Shown piece after piece: positions 25,735-36,800 of a stretch of 64,000 nt of DNA. Origin of the DNA: Flavobacterium sp. (GTDB lineage Bacteria > Bacteroidota > Bacteroidia > Flavobacteriales > Flavobacteriaceae). The notes beneath the pieces were generated by a model. That model did no database searches. It was not told the DNA's origin and saw only the letters and a list, made by a program, of their open reading frames with translations. Made by a program: the position numbers and the translations under genes. Every line of letters starts with the position of its first letter. Positions within the stretch are counted from its first letter, which is position 1. The stretch spans positions 1 through 64,000 of the forward strand of contig JAEUTY010000007.1 in assembly GCA_016787805.1 (NCBI GenBank). The letters run 5' to 3'.

Positions 25735-28590
25735 TCAATGCGCCTCCAACCAATCTTTTCCAAAACCTAATTCTACTTCCAACGGAACGGCAAGTTGAAT
25801 CGCGTTTTCCATTTCGTGTTTAATCATTGGCTGGATTTTATCTATTTCAGAGTTGTGTACATCAAACACCAACTCATCGTGTACTTGCAACAACATTTTC
25901 GATTTCCAGTTTTCAGAAGTCAGTTTTTTATGGATATTAATCATCGCAATTTTGATGATATCGGCAGCCGAACCTTGAATCGGCGCATTCACAGCATTTC
26001 GCTCCGCTGCGCTACGGACCACGGCGTTGGCTGAATTGATATCTTTCAAATAACGACGTCTTCCTAAAACCGTTTGCACGTAACCGTTGTGTCGAGCAAA
26101 ATCAACTTGTTCTGACATATAGGATTTTAGTTTTGGATAGGTTTTGTAATACGCATCAATCAAAGCCGCACTTTCGCTGCGTGATAACGAAGTTTGATTA
26201 CTCAATCCGAAGGCAGAAACACCATAAATGATTCCGAAGTTAACCGTTTTGGCATTGCTACGTTGTTCTTTGGTTACTTCATCCAAACCAACATTGAACA
26301 CTTTGGCTGCTGTACTTCGGTGAATGTCTTCGTGGTTTTGAAACGCTTTGATCATGTTCTCTTCACCCGATAATGCGGCGATGATTCTGAGTTCAATTTG
26401 CGAATAATCGGCAGACAATAACGTGTAGTTTTCATCACGAGCAATAAACGCTTTACGAATTTGTCTACCACGTTCGGTACGAATCGGAATGTTTTGCAAA
26501 TTCGGATTATTCGAACTCAAACGACCCGTTGCAGCAACCGTTTGCATGTAATCGGTATGTACGCGATGGGTTTTTTTATCCACTTGGTTTGGCAATGCTT
26601 CAATATAAGTACTTTGTAATTTCACCATCTGACGCCATTCCAAAATGTCTTTTACAATTTGATGTTCATTGGCTAAATAACTCAACACTTCTTCGCCGGT
26701 TGCGTACTGACCCGTTTTGGTTTTCTTTTGTTTGGTGCCCCCAATTTTGAGTTTATCAAATAAAATATCACCCAATTGTTTTGGTGAGGCTAAGTTGAAT
26801 TTCTCGCCAGCTGTTTCGTAGATTTTCTGTTCAAAATCGTTGATTTCCTTTTGCATTTCGGTCGACATCGATTTCAAGAAATTCACATCCAAATTAATAC
26901 CTTCTGATTCCATAGCTGCTAAAACAGGAACCAGCGGAATTTCGATTTCTTCGAAGAGTTTTTTGGTTTCAGCTTTGTCTAAAATCGGACTGAATACTTC
27001 TTTTAATTGTAAAGTAATATCGGCATCTTCAGCAGCGTATTCTTTGATGTCTTCCAAAGCAACATCGCGCATCGACAACTGATTTTTGCCTTTTTTACCA
27101 ATTAAAGTTTCGATTGATTTTGGGGAATATTTTAAATAGGTTTCCGATAAAACGTCCATATTGTGACGCATATCTGGATTGATCAAATAATGTGCAATCA
27201 TGGTGTCAAACAATTTGCCTTTGACTGTGATTCCGTAATTGGCCAAAATTTTCAAATCGTATTTCATGTTTTGACCGATTTTTTCAATCGCTTCATTTTC
27301 AAAAAACGGGCGGAATTTATCGGCCAAAGCTTGTGAGTCTTCCTGATTTTCGGGAAACGGAACATAAAATGCTTTTCCTTTTTCCCAAGCAAATGACATT
27401 CCAACCAATTCGGCATTTAAAGCGTCAATTCCGGTAGTTTCGGTATCAAAACACACAGAAGTTTGACTGTTTAGGTTTTGTAAAAACAATTTTACACCCA
27501 GATCACCTTGAACAATTTGGTAATTGTGACTTGTAGTTTCTAGCGTTGCATAATACGAATGCGGTTTTGGTTCGTCGGAATCATCATCCGAAAATCCAAA
27601 CAAGTCAAATTGATCTTCATTAGTTTTTTTAGCTGGTTTTTTGGGCGCTTGACTTTTGCCATTGTCATTGTCATTTCCATTGGTGTCAATTTCGTCGTAT
27701 TCTTTTCCGGTGCCAAAGAGTTTATCGAATTGGGTTTTCATTTGTCGGAATTCCAATTCTTGAAATAAGGCGTCGGTTTTTTCAATATCAGGTTTTGACA
27801 ATTCAAAATCATCAGCATTGAATTCGACCGGGCAATCGAGTAGGATAGTAGCCAGCTTTTTCGACAACAATCCCAATTCGGCATTGGCTTCAATTTTTTC
27901 TTTGATGGCGCCTTTGAGTTCGTGTGTATTGGCCAGCAGATTTTCTAACGAACCGTATTCTTTTAAAAATTTCTTCGCTGTTTTTTCGCCCACGCCAGGT
28001 AATCCCGGAATATTATCGGCCGCATCGCCCATCATTCCGAGGAAATCGATAACTTGTGAAGGATGATCAATTTCAAATTTTTCCAACACTTCAGGAATGC
28101 CCCAAATTTCAATATCGTTGCCACCTTTGGCTGGTTTGTACATAAAAATATTTTCCGAAACCAATTGTGCAAAATCTTTGTCGGGCGTCACCATAAATAC
28201 CTGATAACCTTCTTTTTCGGCTTGTTTGGCTAGTGTTCCAATCAAATCATCGGCTTCAAAACCTGCTTTTTCCATAATCGGAATGTGCATGGCTTGCAAC
28301 AATTGTTGAATATAAGGAACCGCAATTTTGATGGCCTCAGGCGTTTCGTCGCGATGTGCTTTGTATTCTTGGTACATCTCAAATCGATAATCGCTTCCGC
28401 CTTTATCAAAAGCTACGGCCAAATGATCGGGTTTTTCGCGTTTGATTACATCCATGAGCGAATTCATAAAACCCATAATGGCTGATGTATCCATTCCTTT
28501 AGAGTTGATACGTGGATTTTTGATGAAAGCATAATAACCGCGAAAAATTAAAGCGTATGCATCGAGCAGAAAAAGGCGTTTTTGTGACAT
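25735..28590 (-). CDS. polA: DNA polymerase I
   Basis: A 951-residue three-domain PolA. The 5' nuclease (about 1-290) has LLDAYALIFRGYYAF and DAADNIPGLPGVGEKTA. A linker rich in Asp, Asn and Lys (about 290-350) follows. The 3'-5' exonuclease (about 355-540) keeps the catalytic DxE in CFDTETTGIDA, so proofreading is probably active. The polymerase domain has motif A (LLSADYSQIELRIIA), the O-helix (RSNAKTVNFGIIYG) and motif C (LQVHDELVFD). It fills gaps and removes primers in replication and repair. Confidence 0.98.
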   Translation of the reverse strand: MSQKRLFLLDAYALIFRGYYAFIKNPRINSKGMDTSAIMGFMNSLMDVIKREKPDHLAVAFDKGGSDYRFEMYQEYKAHRDETPEAIKIAVPYIQQLLQAMHIPIMEKAGFEADDLIGTLAKQAEKEGYQVFMVTPDKDFAQLVSENIFMYKPAKGGNDIEIWGIPEVLEKFEIDHPSQVIDFLGMMGDAADNIPGLPGVGEKTAKKFLKEYGSLENLLANTHELKGAIKEKIEANAELGLLSKKLATILLDCPVEFNADDFELSKPDIEKTDALFQELEFRQMKTQFDKLFGTGKEYDEIDTNGNDNDNGKSQAPKKPAKKTNEDQFDLFGFSDDDSDEPKPHSYYATLETTSHNYQIVQGDLGVKLFLQNLNSQTSVCFDTETTGIDALNAELVGMSFAWEKGKAFYVPFPENQEDSQALADKFRPFFENEAIEKIGQNMKYDLKILANYGITVKGKLFDTMIAHYLINPDMRHNMDVLSETYLKYSPKSIETLIGKKGKNQLSMRDVALEDIKEYAAEDADITLQLKEVFSPILDKAETKKLFEEIEIPLVPVLAAMESEGINLDVNFLKSMSTEMQKEINDFEQKIYETAGEKFNLASPKQLGDILFDKLKIGGTKQKKTKTGQYATGEEVLSYLANEHQIVKDILEWRQMVKLQSTYIEALPNQVDKKTHRVHTDYMQTVAATGRLSSNNPNLQNIPIRTERGRQIRKAFIARDENYTLLSADYSQIELRIIAALSGEENMIKAFQNHEDIHRSTAAKVFNVGLDEVTKEQRSNAKTVNFGIIYGVSAFGLSNQTSLSRSESAALIDAYYKTYPKLKSYMSEQVDFARHNGYVQTVLGRRRYLKDINSANAVVRSAAERNAVNAPIQGSAADIIKIAMINIHKKLTSENWKSKMLLQVHDELVFDVHNSEIDKIQPMIKHEMENAIQLAVPLEVELGFGKDWLEAH

Positions 28591-28632
28591 TGATTTTTAA
28601 TTACAATTGAAATGTAAAAATAATCAAATGCT

Positions 28633-30753
28633 TCAAACAATCGGAATTTTTAAGACCACTTTTGTGCCGTTGATTTCGTTTTCGCTGGAAACCAAATCAC
28701 TATAGGTAACTAAATCGGACAGTTGAAGTTTTTCATTGAGTAATTCCAAGCGTTGTTCGATGGCTTGAGTGGAAAACGAATTGTGTATAGAATGGTTTTT
28801 CGCTTTGATTTCGGCCGATTTTTGACGACCAATTCCGTTATCGGTTACGGTACAAATAAGATGTGTTTCATGTTGGTCGATGTCAAAATGAACACTTACA
28901 TTTTTATCACCTTTTTGGTGTAACAAGCCATGTTTGATGCTATTTTCTACAATCGGTTGAATAAGCATAGGTGGAATTTTATGATAGTCTTCGTCGATGT
29001 TTTCAGAAACCGTAATCGAATAGGTAAAATCTTTTTGAAAACGCAATTGTTCGAGTTCTAAATATTTGGTCAAAATTTCTACTTCATCCGAAATGGAAAT
29101 GCTTTTTTTGCCTGAAACTTCCAGAATTTGACGTGTTAAATAGGTGAAATTGTTGAGTTGCTCGTTGGCCGTGAGTTTGTCGCCGTACATGAATTGCATC
29201 TGAATACTGTTCAAGGCATTGAAAATAAAATGAGGATTCATCTGGCTTTTGAGCGCTTTGAGTTCGCTTTCAGTCACTTTTTTCTCGGCAGCCAAAAGTT
29301 TCTCGGTTTCAGCCAATTGGTTTTGGAGGATTTCATTTTTCTTTTTTTCTTTAAAACGGGAAAACAAAACGTAGCTTGTTGTAGCTATTCCGGTAAAAAA
29401 TAAAATCACCAAATACAACGTTGTCGTTTTCTTTTTCGATTCGAGTTCGGCAATTCGGTTTTTTTGATGCAATGCCTTAATCGCTGCTTCTTTCTTTTCG
29501 GTTTCGTATTGGTAGGTGGCTTTTAAGGCAATATCTTTACTTTCATCAAAATAAATTTTCTCACTTATGTCAGAAGCTATCGATTGGTATTTGTAGGCGT
29601 TTTTAAAATCATTTTCTTTAAAAAAAATCTGACTCAAAATTTCAGCCGCATTTTTTTGATCGGAAGGAAAATTAGTTTTTTGCGCTAATTCGTAGGCGTT
29701 TAAGCCATATGCTTTGGCTTTTTTCAGTTGATTTTGTTTGAAAAGAATAGAAGCCAATTTGATCTGTACTTTCGAAAGATGAAGATTACTTTTGATTTTT
29801 TTGTAAATCGCTTCGGCCTTCAAATAGTATGATTTTGCTTTATCGATTTCTTTTTTTTCAAAATAAATGTCACCATAATTTTTGTACGACGTAGCCAAAA
29901 GGTCTTCATTATTCATTTGACTCGATAATTGAAAGGCTTCGTTATTAAAATCTAGTGCTTTATTGAATTGATTTAGATGAATATTGGCTGTGGCCAAACT
30001 ATTTAAAATCAAAATCAAACGTTCTTTGTTATTGTTTTTTCGATCGATGGTCAAGCATTTTAGATAATAGTTGGTGCTTGTTTTCCAATCGTTTTGATTA
30101 TCAAAAATGCGTCCGAGAGCAAAGTTAGTGCGTTCCAAACCTTCTAAATCGTTTAATTTTTCAAACAATGGTAAAGCTTGTAAATTGTATTTAATGGCCA
30201 AATGGTTGTTGCCTAAATTGTTGTAGATGTAGCCCAAATCAGTCAATACATAAGCCAAAGAAGTTTTGTTTTTAGAGAGAACAGCATAATGATAGGCTTT
30301 TTTCATATATACCAAAGTACTGTCAATTTTACCAGCATAATCAAAAGCAGTTCCTATGTTTTGTAATGCTAACGCACTTCCATAATAATATTGAATACTG
30401 TTGGCAATTTGCAATGACTTTCTGTACAACGAAATCGCTTTTTCGTACTGATCATTGTACAATTGAAACGCACCCTCATTGTTAAACGAAATCGACAAAT
30501 ACTTGAGGTACGTATTTTTTAATGTCTTGTTTTTTTCTTTTTTGAGATTTTCTTGCGCAATTTTTTGAAGTTCATTGTTGTATTTAATCCAAATACTATT
30601 GTTGTTTTCAGCTTCAATGATTTTGTTGAGAAGAAAGCACCGTGTGGTATCTTTTTGTGGATGATTTTGGAGCTGGATGAGGTCGGAATTGGTGCTTTGG
30701 GCCAACAGTAATTGACTAAAAAAAAGTACCATAAAAACCAACCAGTGCTTCAT
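28633..30753 (-). CDS. TPR-containing LytS-type sensor histidine kinase
   Basis: A 706-residue kinase. A signal peptide (about 1-19) precedes roughly eight tetratricopeptide repeats (about 50-430), so the sensor is periplasmic. One transmembrane helix (about 445-466, LVILFFTGIATTSYVLF) and a coiled-coil lead to the His_kinase domain with the phospho-acceptor in KSQMNPHFIFNALNSIQ. The ATP-binding part has QPIVENSIKHGLLH and DNGIGR. It overlaps the LytTR regulator by one nt (TAATG), making a two-component pair. The signal is unknown. Confidence 0.9.
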   Translation of the reverse strand: MKHWLVFMVLFFSQLLLAQSTNSDLIQLQNHPQKDTTRCFLLNKIIEAENNNSIWIKYNNELQKIAQENLKKEKNKTLKNTYLKYLSISFNNEGAFQLYNDQYEKAISLYRKSLQIANSIQYYYGSALALQNIGTAFDYAGKIDSTLVYMKKAYHYAVLSKNKTSLAYVLTDLGYIYNNLGNNHLAIKYNLQALPLFEKLNDLEGLERTNFALGRIFDNQNDWKTSTNYYLKCLTIDRKNNNKERLILILNSLATANIHLNQFNKALDFNNEAFQLSSQMNNEDLLATSYKNYGDIYFEKKEIDKAKSYYLKAEAIYKKIKSNLHLSKVQIKLASILFKQNQLKKAKAYGLNAYELAQKTNFPSDQKNAAEILSQIFFKENDFKNAYKYQSIASDISEKIYFDESKDIALKATYQYETEKKEAAIKALHQKNRIAELESKKKTTTLYLVILFFTGIATTSYVLFSRFKEKKKNEILQNQLAETEKLLAAEKKVTESELKALKSQMNPHFIFNALNSIQMQFMYGDKLTANEQLNNFTYLTRQILEVSGKKSISISDEVEILTKYLELEQLRFQKDFTYSITVSENIDEDYHKIPPMLIQPIVENSIKHGLLHQKGDKNVSVHFDIDQHETHLICTVTDNGIGRQKSAEIKAKNHSIHNSFSTQAIEQRLELLNEKLQLSDLVTYSDLVSSENEINGTKVVLKIPIV

Positions 30754-31514
30754 TATAAGATGTTGTTAAGTTGCATGAACTCTTCAAATTCTTCCTTTTT
30801 TTCGCGTGAAATAGGTAGTAACGTTCGGTCGTCGTAAGTAACCGATAAACCGTCTTTTTTGCTGTATTTTTTAATCAACGAGACATTGATTAAATACGAA
30901 CGATGAATGCGGAAAAATCGTTTGTCGTTCGCGAGTAAATCTTCAAAATGCTTGATTTTTTTTACGGTCAAATCGGTTCCGTTTTTGTGATGAATGGTCG
31001 TATACGAACCTTCAGCTTCAAAATAGAGAATGTCGTTCAAATCCATAAAAACAATGCCATCACCAATGAGAACACCAATTTTTTTGATTTCTTTTTCTGT
31101 TAAATTTTCTTTTAGCGCGGCGATGTTATCTGAATTGGAGTTTTTGCTGGCCATTTTGATTTCCACTTTTTCGATGGCTTCTTTCAACTTTGTTAATCCG
31201 ATGGGTTTCAATAAATAATCGGTTGCCGAAACTTCAAACGCTTTGATCGCATATTCCGAATAGGCAGTACAAAAAATGGTTTCAAAAGTAGGTTTGTTAA
31301 AGTAATCAAATAATGCAAAACCGTTTTCGTTGGGCATTTCAATATCAAGAAACACCAAGTCAATTTGGTTTTTATTGATGAGTTTTACGGCCGATTTTAC
31401 GTCTTCGGCTTCGTCAATGATTTCGACCGACGGGCAATATTCGCCGATAAAGTTTTTAATAATTAAACGTGCGTTTTCTTCGTCGTCTACTACAATAGCT
31501 TTAATGGTTCTCAT
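30753..31514 (-). CDS. LytTR family response regulator
   Basis: A 253-residue regulator. The receiver domain has the acidic pair Asp10/Asp11, phospho-acceptor Asp57 (LVFLDIEMPNENG) and the conserved Lys in LLKPIG. The C-terminal LytTR DNA-binding domain (about 150-250) has ILYFEAEGSYTTIHHKNG and FFRIHRSYLINVSLI. The ATG at 31514 is chosen over one at 31535 because it starts at the canonical MRTIKAIVVDDEE. It is the first gene of the pair, directly before its kinase. Confidence 0.92.
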   Translation of the reverse strand: MRTIKAIVVDDEENARLIIKNFIGEYCPSVEIIDEAEDVKSAVKLINKNQIDLVFLDIEMPNENGFALFDYFNKPTFETIFCTAYSEYAIKAFEVSATDYLLKPIGLTKLKEAIEKVEIKMASKNSNSDNIAALKENLTEKEIKKIGVLIGDGIVFMDLNDILYFEAEGSYTTIHHKNGTDLTVKKIKHFEDLLANDKRFFRIHRSYLINVSLIKKYSKKDGLSVTYDDRTLLPISREKKEEFEEFMQLNNIL

Positions 31515-31555
31515 AGTTGTGGAATAGGGAAACAAGATACTGTTTTTTTCTATGC

Positions 31556-31593
31556 GAAAAACCGCCCAGTTTTAAATGATTTTACTGAGCGGA
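31556..31593 (-). terminator. Intrinsic terminator after the 106-aa exported protein
   Basis: Nine-bp stem with one mismatch (31562-31570 with 31584-31592), followed on the minus strand by TTTTT. It ends the LamG/exported-protein transcript before the regulator gene. Confidence 0.7.
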
Positions 31594-31620
31594 ATTTTCT
31601 TTAAAAACTACTACTTACTT

Positions 31621-31941
31621 TTATATTTTGCTTAAGAGTTGCACTTTTCCGTGCATTGCTGCGGTTGCCGTTAAGATTAAGGCGCCTTTTTTACCTTTTT
31701 CATAATAGTGCAGTTTGTCGCCTTCTTCCATTTTGATGGTGGTGGTGGCGTTTTTAGTCAAACGGTAACTGCCACCACTTCCGGCATTGATTACGCTGAC
31801 TTCGTCGTCTAAATCATTTTTTATTTTGATGTCGAACTTTTCAGCCACTAAAACTGTTTTATTGGATTGTTTGTTGAATGTTGACGTATTCATAGACATT
31901 AAACTTAATGCTAAGAATAAAAGGAGAATGGTTTTCTTCAT
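31621..31941 (-). CDS. Small exported protein of unknown function
   Basis: A 106-residue protein with a signal peptide (about 1-20). The mature part is about 85 residues of beta-strand character with a Gly/Ser turn (INAGSGGSYRLTKNATTTIKMEEGDKLHYYEKGKKG). It has no cysteine and no recognised motif. Its start lies 2 nt after the stop of the T9SS/LamG gene, so the two are co-expressed. I do not know its function. Confidence 0.75.
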   Translation of the reverse strand: MKKTILLLFLALSLMSMNTSTFNKQSNKTVLVAEKFDIKIKNDLDDEVSVINAGSGGSYRLTKNATTTIKMEEGDKLHYYEKGKKGALILTATAAMHGKVQLLSKI

Positions 31942-31943
31942 AA

Positions 31944-33446
31944 TTATTTAACGATTAATTTTTGAGTTGAGATGGCGTGGTTTGAATCTTCAATACGAAC
32001 CAAATAAATGCCTTTTGACAAGTTAGAAACGGTTACATTTTTTGAGGTTGAAGACACTACTTTTTGTCCTTGAAGCGAATAGATTTCTACTGATTGTAAT
32101 TCACTTTTCATTTCGATGGTAAAATTATCCGATGCTGGGTTTGGGTAAATGGTTGCTTGAAGGTTTTGCGAATTGAAATCTTCTGATGCTAATAAAGTGT
32201 TGTTGGTAAACAAACTTGACACATCAGCATCTGAAATGGCATAATTGTAAATTTTCAAATCGTCGATTGCTCCGTTAAAATAGTTTTGAGCTCCTTGTTC
32301 TGTTAAACCTAATGTAAAAAGGTTGTTATTGTTTTGAGTGTTGACTGTCAAAGCAGCTGTACTTAGCAAAACCCCGTTTTTATACATTTTAGATTGAGTG
32401 CCATCGTATACAAATACAAAGTGAGTCCAATCGATTGAATTGGAAGTAGCAAACGAATGATTGTTGCCCGTGGCAAAATGATACAAATTATTTGGGTTAA
32501 AATAGGTTCCATTGTAATTTGAAGCGGTTCCGTAACAATAGATAAAGTTAAAACTAGGATTTAAGGTGTTCATTTTTACCCAAATGGAAACGGTTCTCGC
32601 TGCAGCACCATAGGGAAGATTGACAATTGAAGCAGTGCTTCCTGTGTTGGTGATATTCAGTGCACTGTTTGGATTTCCGTTGCGATCTGCCACAAATGAA
32701 ACGCCATTGGTTGTGCTAAACGGATTAGTTCCGTTGCTGTTTGACATGGTGTTGTTAAAATTGTATTCGGCCACTAAACTATTGGGAATGCTGTTAGTTG
32801 TTGAAAACGAACCTATTGGAGAACTCGAAGTGCCGATTGAATTGGTAGCCTCAATTTGGTAATAATAGGTAGTGTTTGGAGTAAGCCCTGTTAGAAATCC
32901 TGTCGCGGCTGTATTGGTTGTACCCGTTGCTGTTCCACCTGTTACTTGATTAAGTAAACTATCGCTTGCCAATCCGTATTTAACGATTGATGTAGTAGCT
33001 AAGCTATTGGCATTGAGAGAATAATTTACATTGGCACTTGTGTTGAATGCATTTACCGTTACATTAGTAATAGTCGGCGGATTGCTCGCGGGCAATGTAG
33101 TGAACGATTGAGTTGGTGAGTAGACTAATGTTGGATTACAACCTGAACCCAAATTTCCGTAATAACGCCAATAATAAGTTGTGTTGGGTGTTAATCCTGA
33201 AATGTTGATGGTTCTAGGATACGACACAAAAACGGAACCTCCAGGCGCTGCGGTATTCGGAGCAAATGAAGGAGAAGTTGAAAATTGTGCGCCAAAAGTT
33301 CCGCCATTCGCACAGTTAATCGTTACGTAAGCATTTAAACTTGCCGTTGTATCGGTAATGTTTGTGGTAGAATAATTAGAAAAGGCAATTTGCGAATAGC
33401 CTACATAAGAAAAGGCCATTAATAAAAAGAGTACTGTTTTTTTCAT
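31944..33446 (-). CDS. Secreted LamG-domain protein with T9SS sorting tail
   Basis: A 500-residue secreted protein. A signal peptide (about 1-18) is followed by two fibronectin type III-like modules (about 20-215; each with GLTPNTTYYWRYYG or TGLTPNTTYYYQIEA). A concanavalin-like LamG/laminin domain (about 225-410) includes TVSIWVKMNTLN and the usual DDLKIYNYAISDADV. The last 75 residues are a type A sorting domain (IYPNPASDNFTIEM, GIYLVRIED, TQKLIVK) that directs type IX secretion and surface attachment. The binding target is unknown. Confidence 0.92.
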   Translation of the reverse strand: MKKTVLFLLMAFSYVGYSQIAFSNYSTTNITDTTASLNAYVTINCANGGTFGAQFSTSPSFAPNTAAPGGSVFVSYPRTINISGLTPNTTYYWRYYGNLGSGCNPTLVYSPTQSFTTLPASNPPTITNVTVNAFNTSANVNYSLNANSLATTSIVKYGLASDSLLNQVTGGTATGTTNTAATGFLTGLTPNTTYYYQIEATNSIGTSSSPIGSFSTTNSIPNSLVAEYNFNNTMSNSNGTNPFSTTNGVSFVADRNGNPNSALNITNTGSTASIVNLPYGAAARTVSIWVKMNTLNPSFNFIYCYGTASNYNGTYFNPNNLYHFATGNNHSFATSNSIDWTHFVFVYDGTQSKMYKNGVLLSTAALTVNTQNNNNLFTLGLTEQGAQNYFNGAIDDLKIYNYAISDADVSSLFTNNTLLASEDFNSQNLQATIYPNPASDNFTIEMKSELQSVEIYSLQGQKVVSSTSKNVTVSNLSKGIYLVRIEDSNHAISTQKLIVK

Positions 33447-33574
33447 AATAGTAGATTTTAGAATTATGGTGCAAAAATGTACGCTTCAAGCCATATAAAA
33501 TTTAAATTTTCACGAAATGACGATTTTCTTTCATCAAACGCCAATGAATTTTTATAAAGTTTTTTTAGAAAATA

Positions 33575-33609
33575 AAAAATGCTGATTAGTATTGAAAATC
33601 AGCATTTTT
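33575..33609. terminator. Bidirectional intrinsic terminator
   Basis: Perfect 13-bp stem (33575-33587 with 33597-33609, 9-nt loop) with A and T runs at its ends. It lies between the T9SS gene and the small ORF at 33633, on the minus strand downstream of that ORF. Confidence 0.85.
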
Positions 33610-33632
33610 GAGAAAACAATTATTATAAAAAA

Positions 33633-33719
33633 CTAAAAACTCTGGAGGATAAGTACAGAAAGTAAACTGTAAAGAATGGCTAATGTTATTTCTAAGCGAA
33701 ATTGGTGAAATCGTTTCAT
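33633..33719 (-). CDS. Possible 28-residue single-helix membrane peptide
   Basis: ATG at 33719, stop TAG at 33635-33633, 28 codons. The peptide is basic at the start (MKRFHQFR) and then hydrophobic for about 18 residues, the pattern of a small inner-membrane protein. It sits alone between a terminator on each side (33575-33609 and 33827-33865). On the minus strand a promoter-like TTG-N19-TTGCTTTG lies upstream, within about 33750-33780. Coding status is unproven; it could be a chance ORF in a small RNA. Confidence 0.35.
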   Translation of the reverse strand: MKRFHQFRLEITLAILYSLLSVLILQSF

Positions 33720-33826
33720 AAATTGATGTTTTAATTGGTTACAAGACCAAAGCAACTACTATAGTTTTAAAAAACAAGGTGCTTTTTCACCAAATGCTTC
33801 TATTTTTTTACGAATGGAATAATTAT

Positions 33827-33865
33827 AAAAAAAAAAAGGAGCTCCAATAACGGAAACTCCTCTTT
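33827..33865 (-). terminator. Likely terminator of the S74 protein gene
   Basis: Imperfect hairpin (AGGAG 33837-33841 with CTCCT 33857-33861 and an inner TCC/GGA pairing), followed on the minus strand by an 11-nt T-run. It lies 20 nt past the stop of the 1680-aa gene. Confidence 0.6.
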
Positions 33866-33884
33866 AAAAAAGTGAACTACTACT

Positions 33885-36800
33885 TTATTTTTGCTCGAGT
33901 GCTTTAATGCGATCTTCGAGTTGTTTGTATTTTTCTAATGCTGATTTTAGTTGTTCCAACTCAATTTTTTGGTTTTCGATGATAACTTGTTGTTCTTGCA
34001 CTGCTTTTACAATCGGCATTATAAATTGACTATAGGCAATTCCGTAGTTATCAGTTGGGTTATTGGCATCCGGAATGTGTAAACCATCAAAATTGTAGCC
34101 CAAATCAGTACAGATTTTCTCTACATCTTGCGCTAAAAATCCGGTACGAATTATGGCTGTTGATTTGGAAAAATCCTCTTCGGCAACTTCACCTTTGTTG
34201 CGGTTTCTATTTAAATGTTCGTCGAATTTTTTGGTGTCAAAATTATAAGTGACTGGTTTTAATTTTTTGATGAATTCTAAACCGGGAACATCTTCTTTTA
34301 CATTGAATTTAAAGCGTGCATCCGAAGGGTTGGTATATGGAACTTGTCCTTCAACTACAGTTACGGTGGCACTTCCCAAACGCACTTTATCAGAGACCGA
34401 AACGGTTGCATTGTAGCCCACTGCAGTGGCATTGCTCAGTCCAGAAGTAGCCACATCAGCCAATCGTCCAACTCCTGTATTATTACTTCCAGTCGTATTT
34501 GTTAGAAGGGAGCTTTTCCCTAAACCACTATTTCCAATACCCGAAATATTGGCATTCAGCGAAGCGTGACCAATAGCGGTGTTTAAATTTCCAGTGCTGG
34601 TCAATTCCCCGCTGGTTGAACCTACAAACGTATTTTGATTGCTGGTTAAATCGTCATTATCACCCGCATTGATTCCCACAAATACAGAACCACCCGCATT
34701 GATATACGACAACTGACCTTTTTGGGTAAGTCGAATTTTAACGGTATTGTTTACCCGAAAATCCAAGTCTTGCGCATCAGTAGTTCCGATGAAATTGGTG
34801 CCTGATAAAGTTCCAGCATTTCCCGTTAGTTTCCAATCATTAGAAAGTGATGATAAATCTACCGTTTGCGTCGCTACACCGTCATTTTGAAGCGATAGAT
34901 TCAGCGTATTTCCAGTCAAGCTAAAAACATCAGTAGCTTGGTCATCAGTATTTATCACTGGATTCACCCAAGAAACATTTCCAAGAGCATCGGTTTGCAT
35001 GGTTTGACCATTCGTTCCTCTTGAAGCAGGTAGAATGTAATTGTTGGCAGTTGTAGTTCCAATAGAAGTTCTTCCTAGGAAGTAACCAGCATAACCATCT
35101 GCCTGAAGAGCTTCAGCATATATACCGTACTCAGAGCCTGTAATGTTTGAAGTAACTACACTTTTTATTCCATATAATTCGGTTGTAAGGTGGTCAAATC
35201 GAGTTATATCTACATTCATATCATGCCAAGTATTAGTAGTTGAGATGGCCGAGCGTGAGGCTAGAGTATACGCTGAACTCAACGTTATATCCATACCGTT
35301 GCCGTTTTGACCATCGTGATCTATATCGATCAAGTTGTCGTTAAAATTAATGGGACCAATTTTAACGTTTCTAGTATTTCCTCCTGTTGAAGTCGAAAAT
35401 TTGTAATTAGGGTCGATGGTTTGTCCCATACTAATGTTACCTGTCCCGTGAATTCTAAACGACTCTACACCGTTGTTTGAATAAGCAGTTAATCCAGTAC
35501 CAGGGCTGAAGAATCCTGTGTCGGCATCAAAAAAGCGGATAGTGGGATCGTTAGCCGCTCCATTGTCAAATTGTATTTCATTCATAAAGCTATCCCCATT
35601 CGGGTCGATGAAGTACCCTGTATTATCCCAATCGATGATTTGATTGCTTATGTACAAATTGTTGTTAGTTGTTGCAGTATCACCAATGTAGACATCACCT
35701 GTTTGACGTTCAATATTTGCACCCACATCGGTCCAATCGTCATCGCCTTGTAACGGTGATAAATCAACGGTTTGTGTAGCTACACCATCATTCTGCAAAG
35801 ATAAATTTAAGGTAGTTCCAGTCAAACTGAATACATCAGTAGTTTGATCATCGGTGTCTGTTGGTGGATTTACCCAAGACACATTTCCTGCACCATCCGT
35901 TTGCATGATTTGACCATTTAATCCTCGTGATGGAGGTAAAATATAGTTGTCAATGATGTTGGTGCCGATAGAAACATTTCCTAAAAAATAGCCTGCATAA
36001 CTGTTGGCTTTGGTTACATCTGAGTAAACTCCATAATGTGTTCCAGGTGTTGAGTTTAAAATAGTAATTCTTTCTCCATATTTGTTACCTGTTCCTGGTG
36101 CTATCATAAAGGTTTCGGTACCCACAAAGTCTCCAGTAGAGTTACCTGTTAAGTAGTTGTATACACCAACACGAGCTCCAGAACCGCTTCCACTTAAAGA
36201 ATTTGCCATTCCATAAATGCCACTATTCGTATTTAGACCAGCCAAATTATTCACTCCAATAAAGCCGCCAGTATGATTCGCGCTTCCTATTTCATTGTGT
36301 AAACCTGTGTAACTTCCGGTATGAGGAGCCGAAGGATTGAAAAAGTTGAATACTCCAATGCCATTAGCGGATCCGCTGCTCAAGTGATTGTTGACTAATC
36401 CGTATTCCACTGTGCCTCCAGTAACAGCTCCAGCAAGCGTATTGGATATCCCGTATTTAAAATCGGCATTTCCTGTGACTGAGTTTGAGATCCCATAAGA
36501 AAGGTTGTTGTTTGTACCCACAACCACACTATTTTGAATTCCGTATTTTGAACCTGCTGTAGCATTATTATTTGTAAATGAAGTAGTGATGTTTTTAAGT
36601 CCAGTATCAACATCTAATTTTCCGTTGGCAGCTGTTATTTTGCCTATTGAAATATCACCTAACGTGAACTTATTATCAGAAATTGCATCGGGCGCATTGG
36701 TTCCGCCTACTTCATACCAATCGGCGTCTTTTAGCGATGATAAATCAACGGTTTGTGTCGCTACACCATCGTTTTGAAGCGAAAGATTTAAAGTCGTTCC

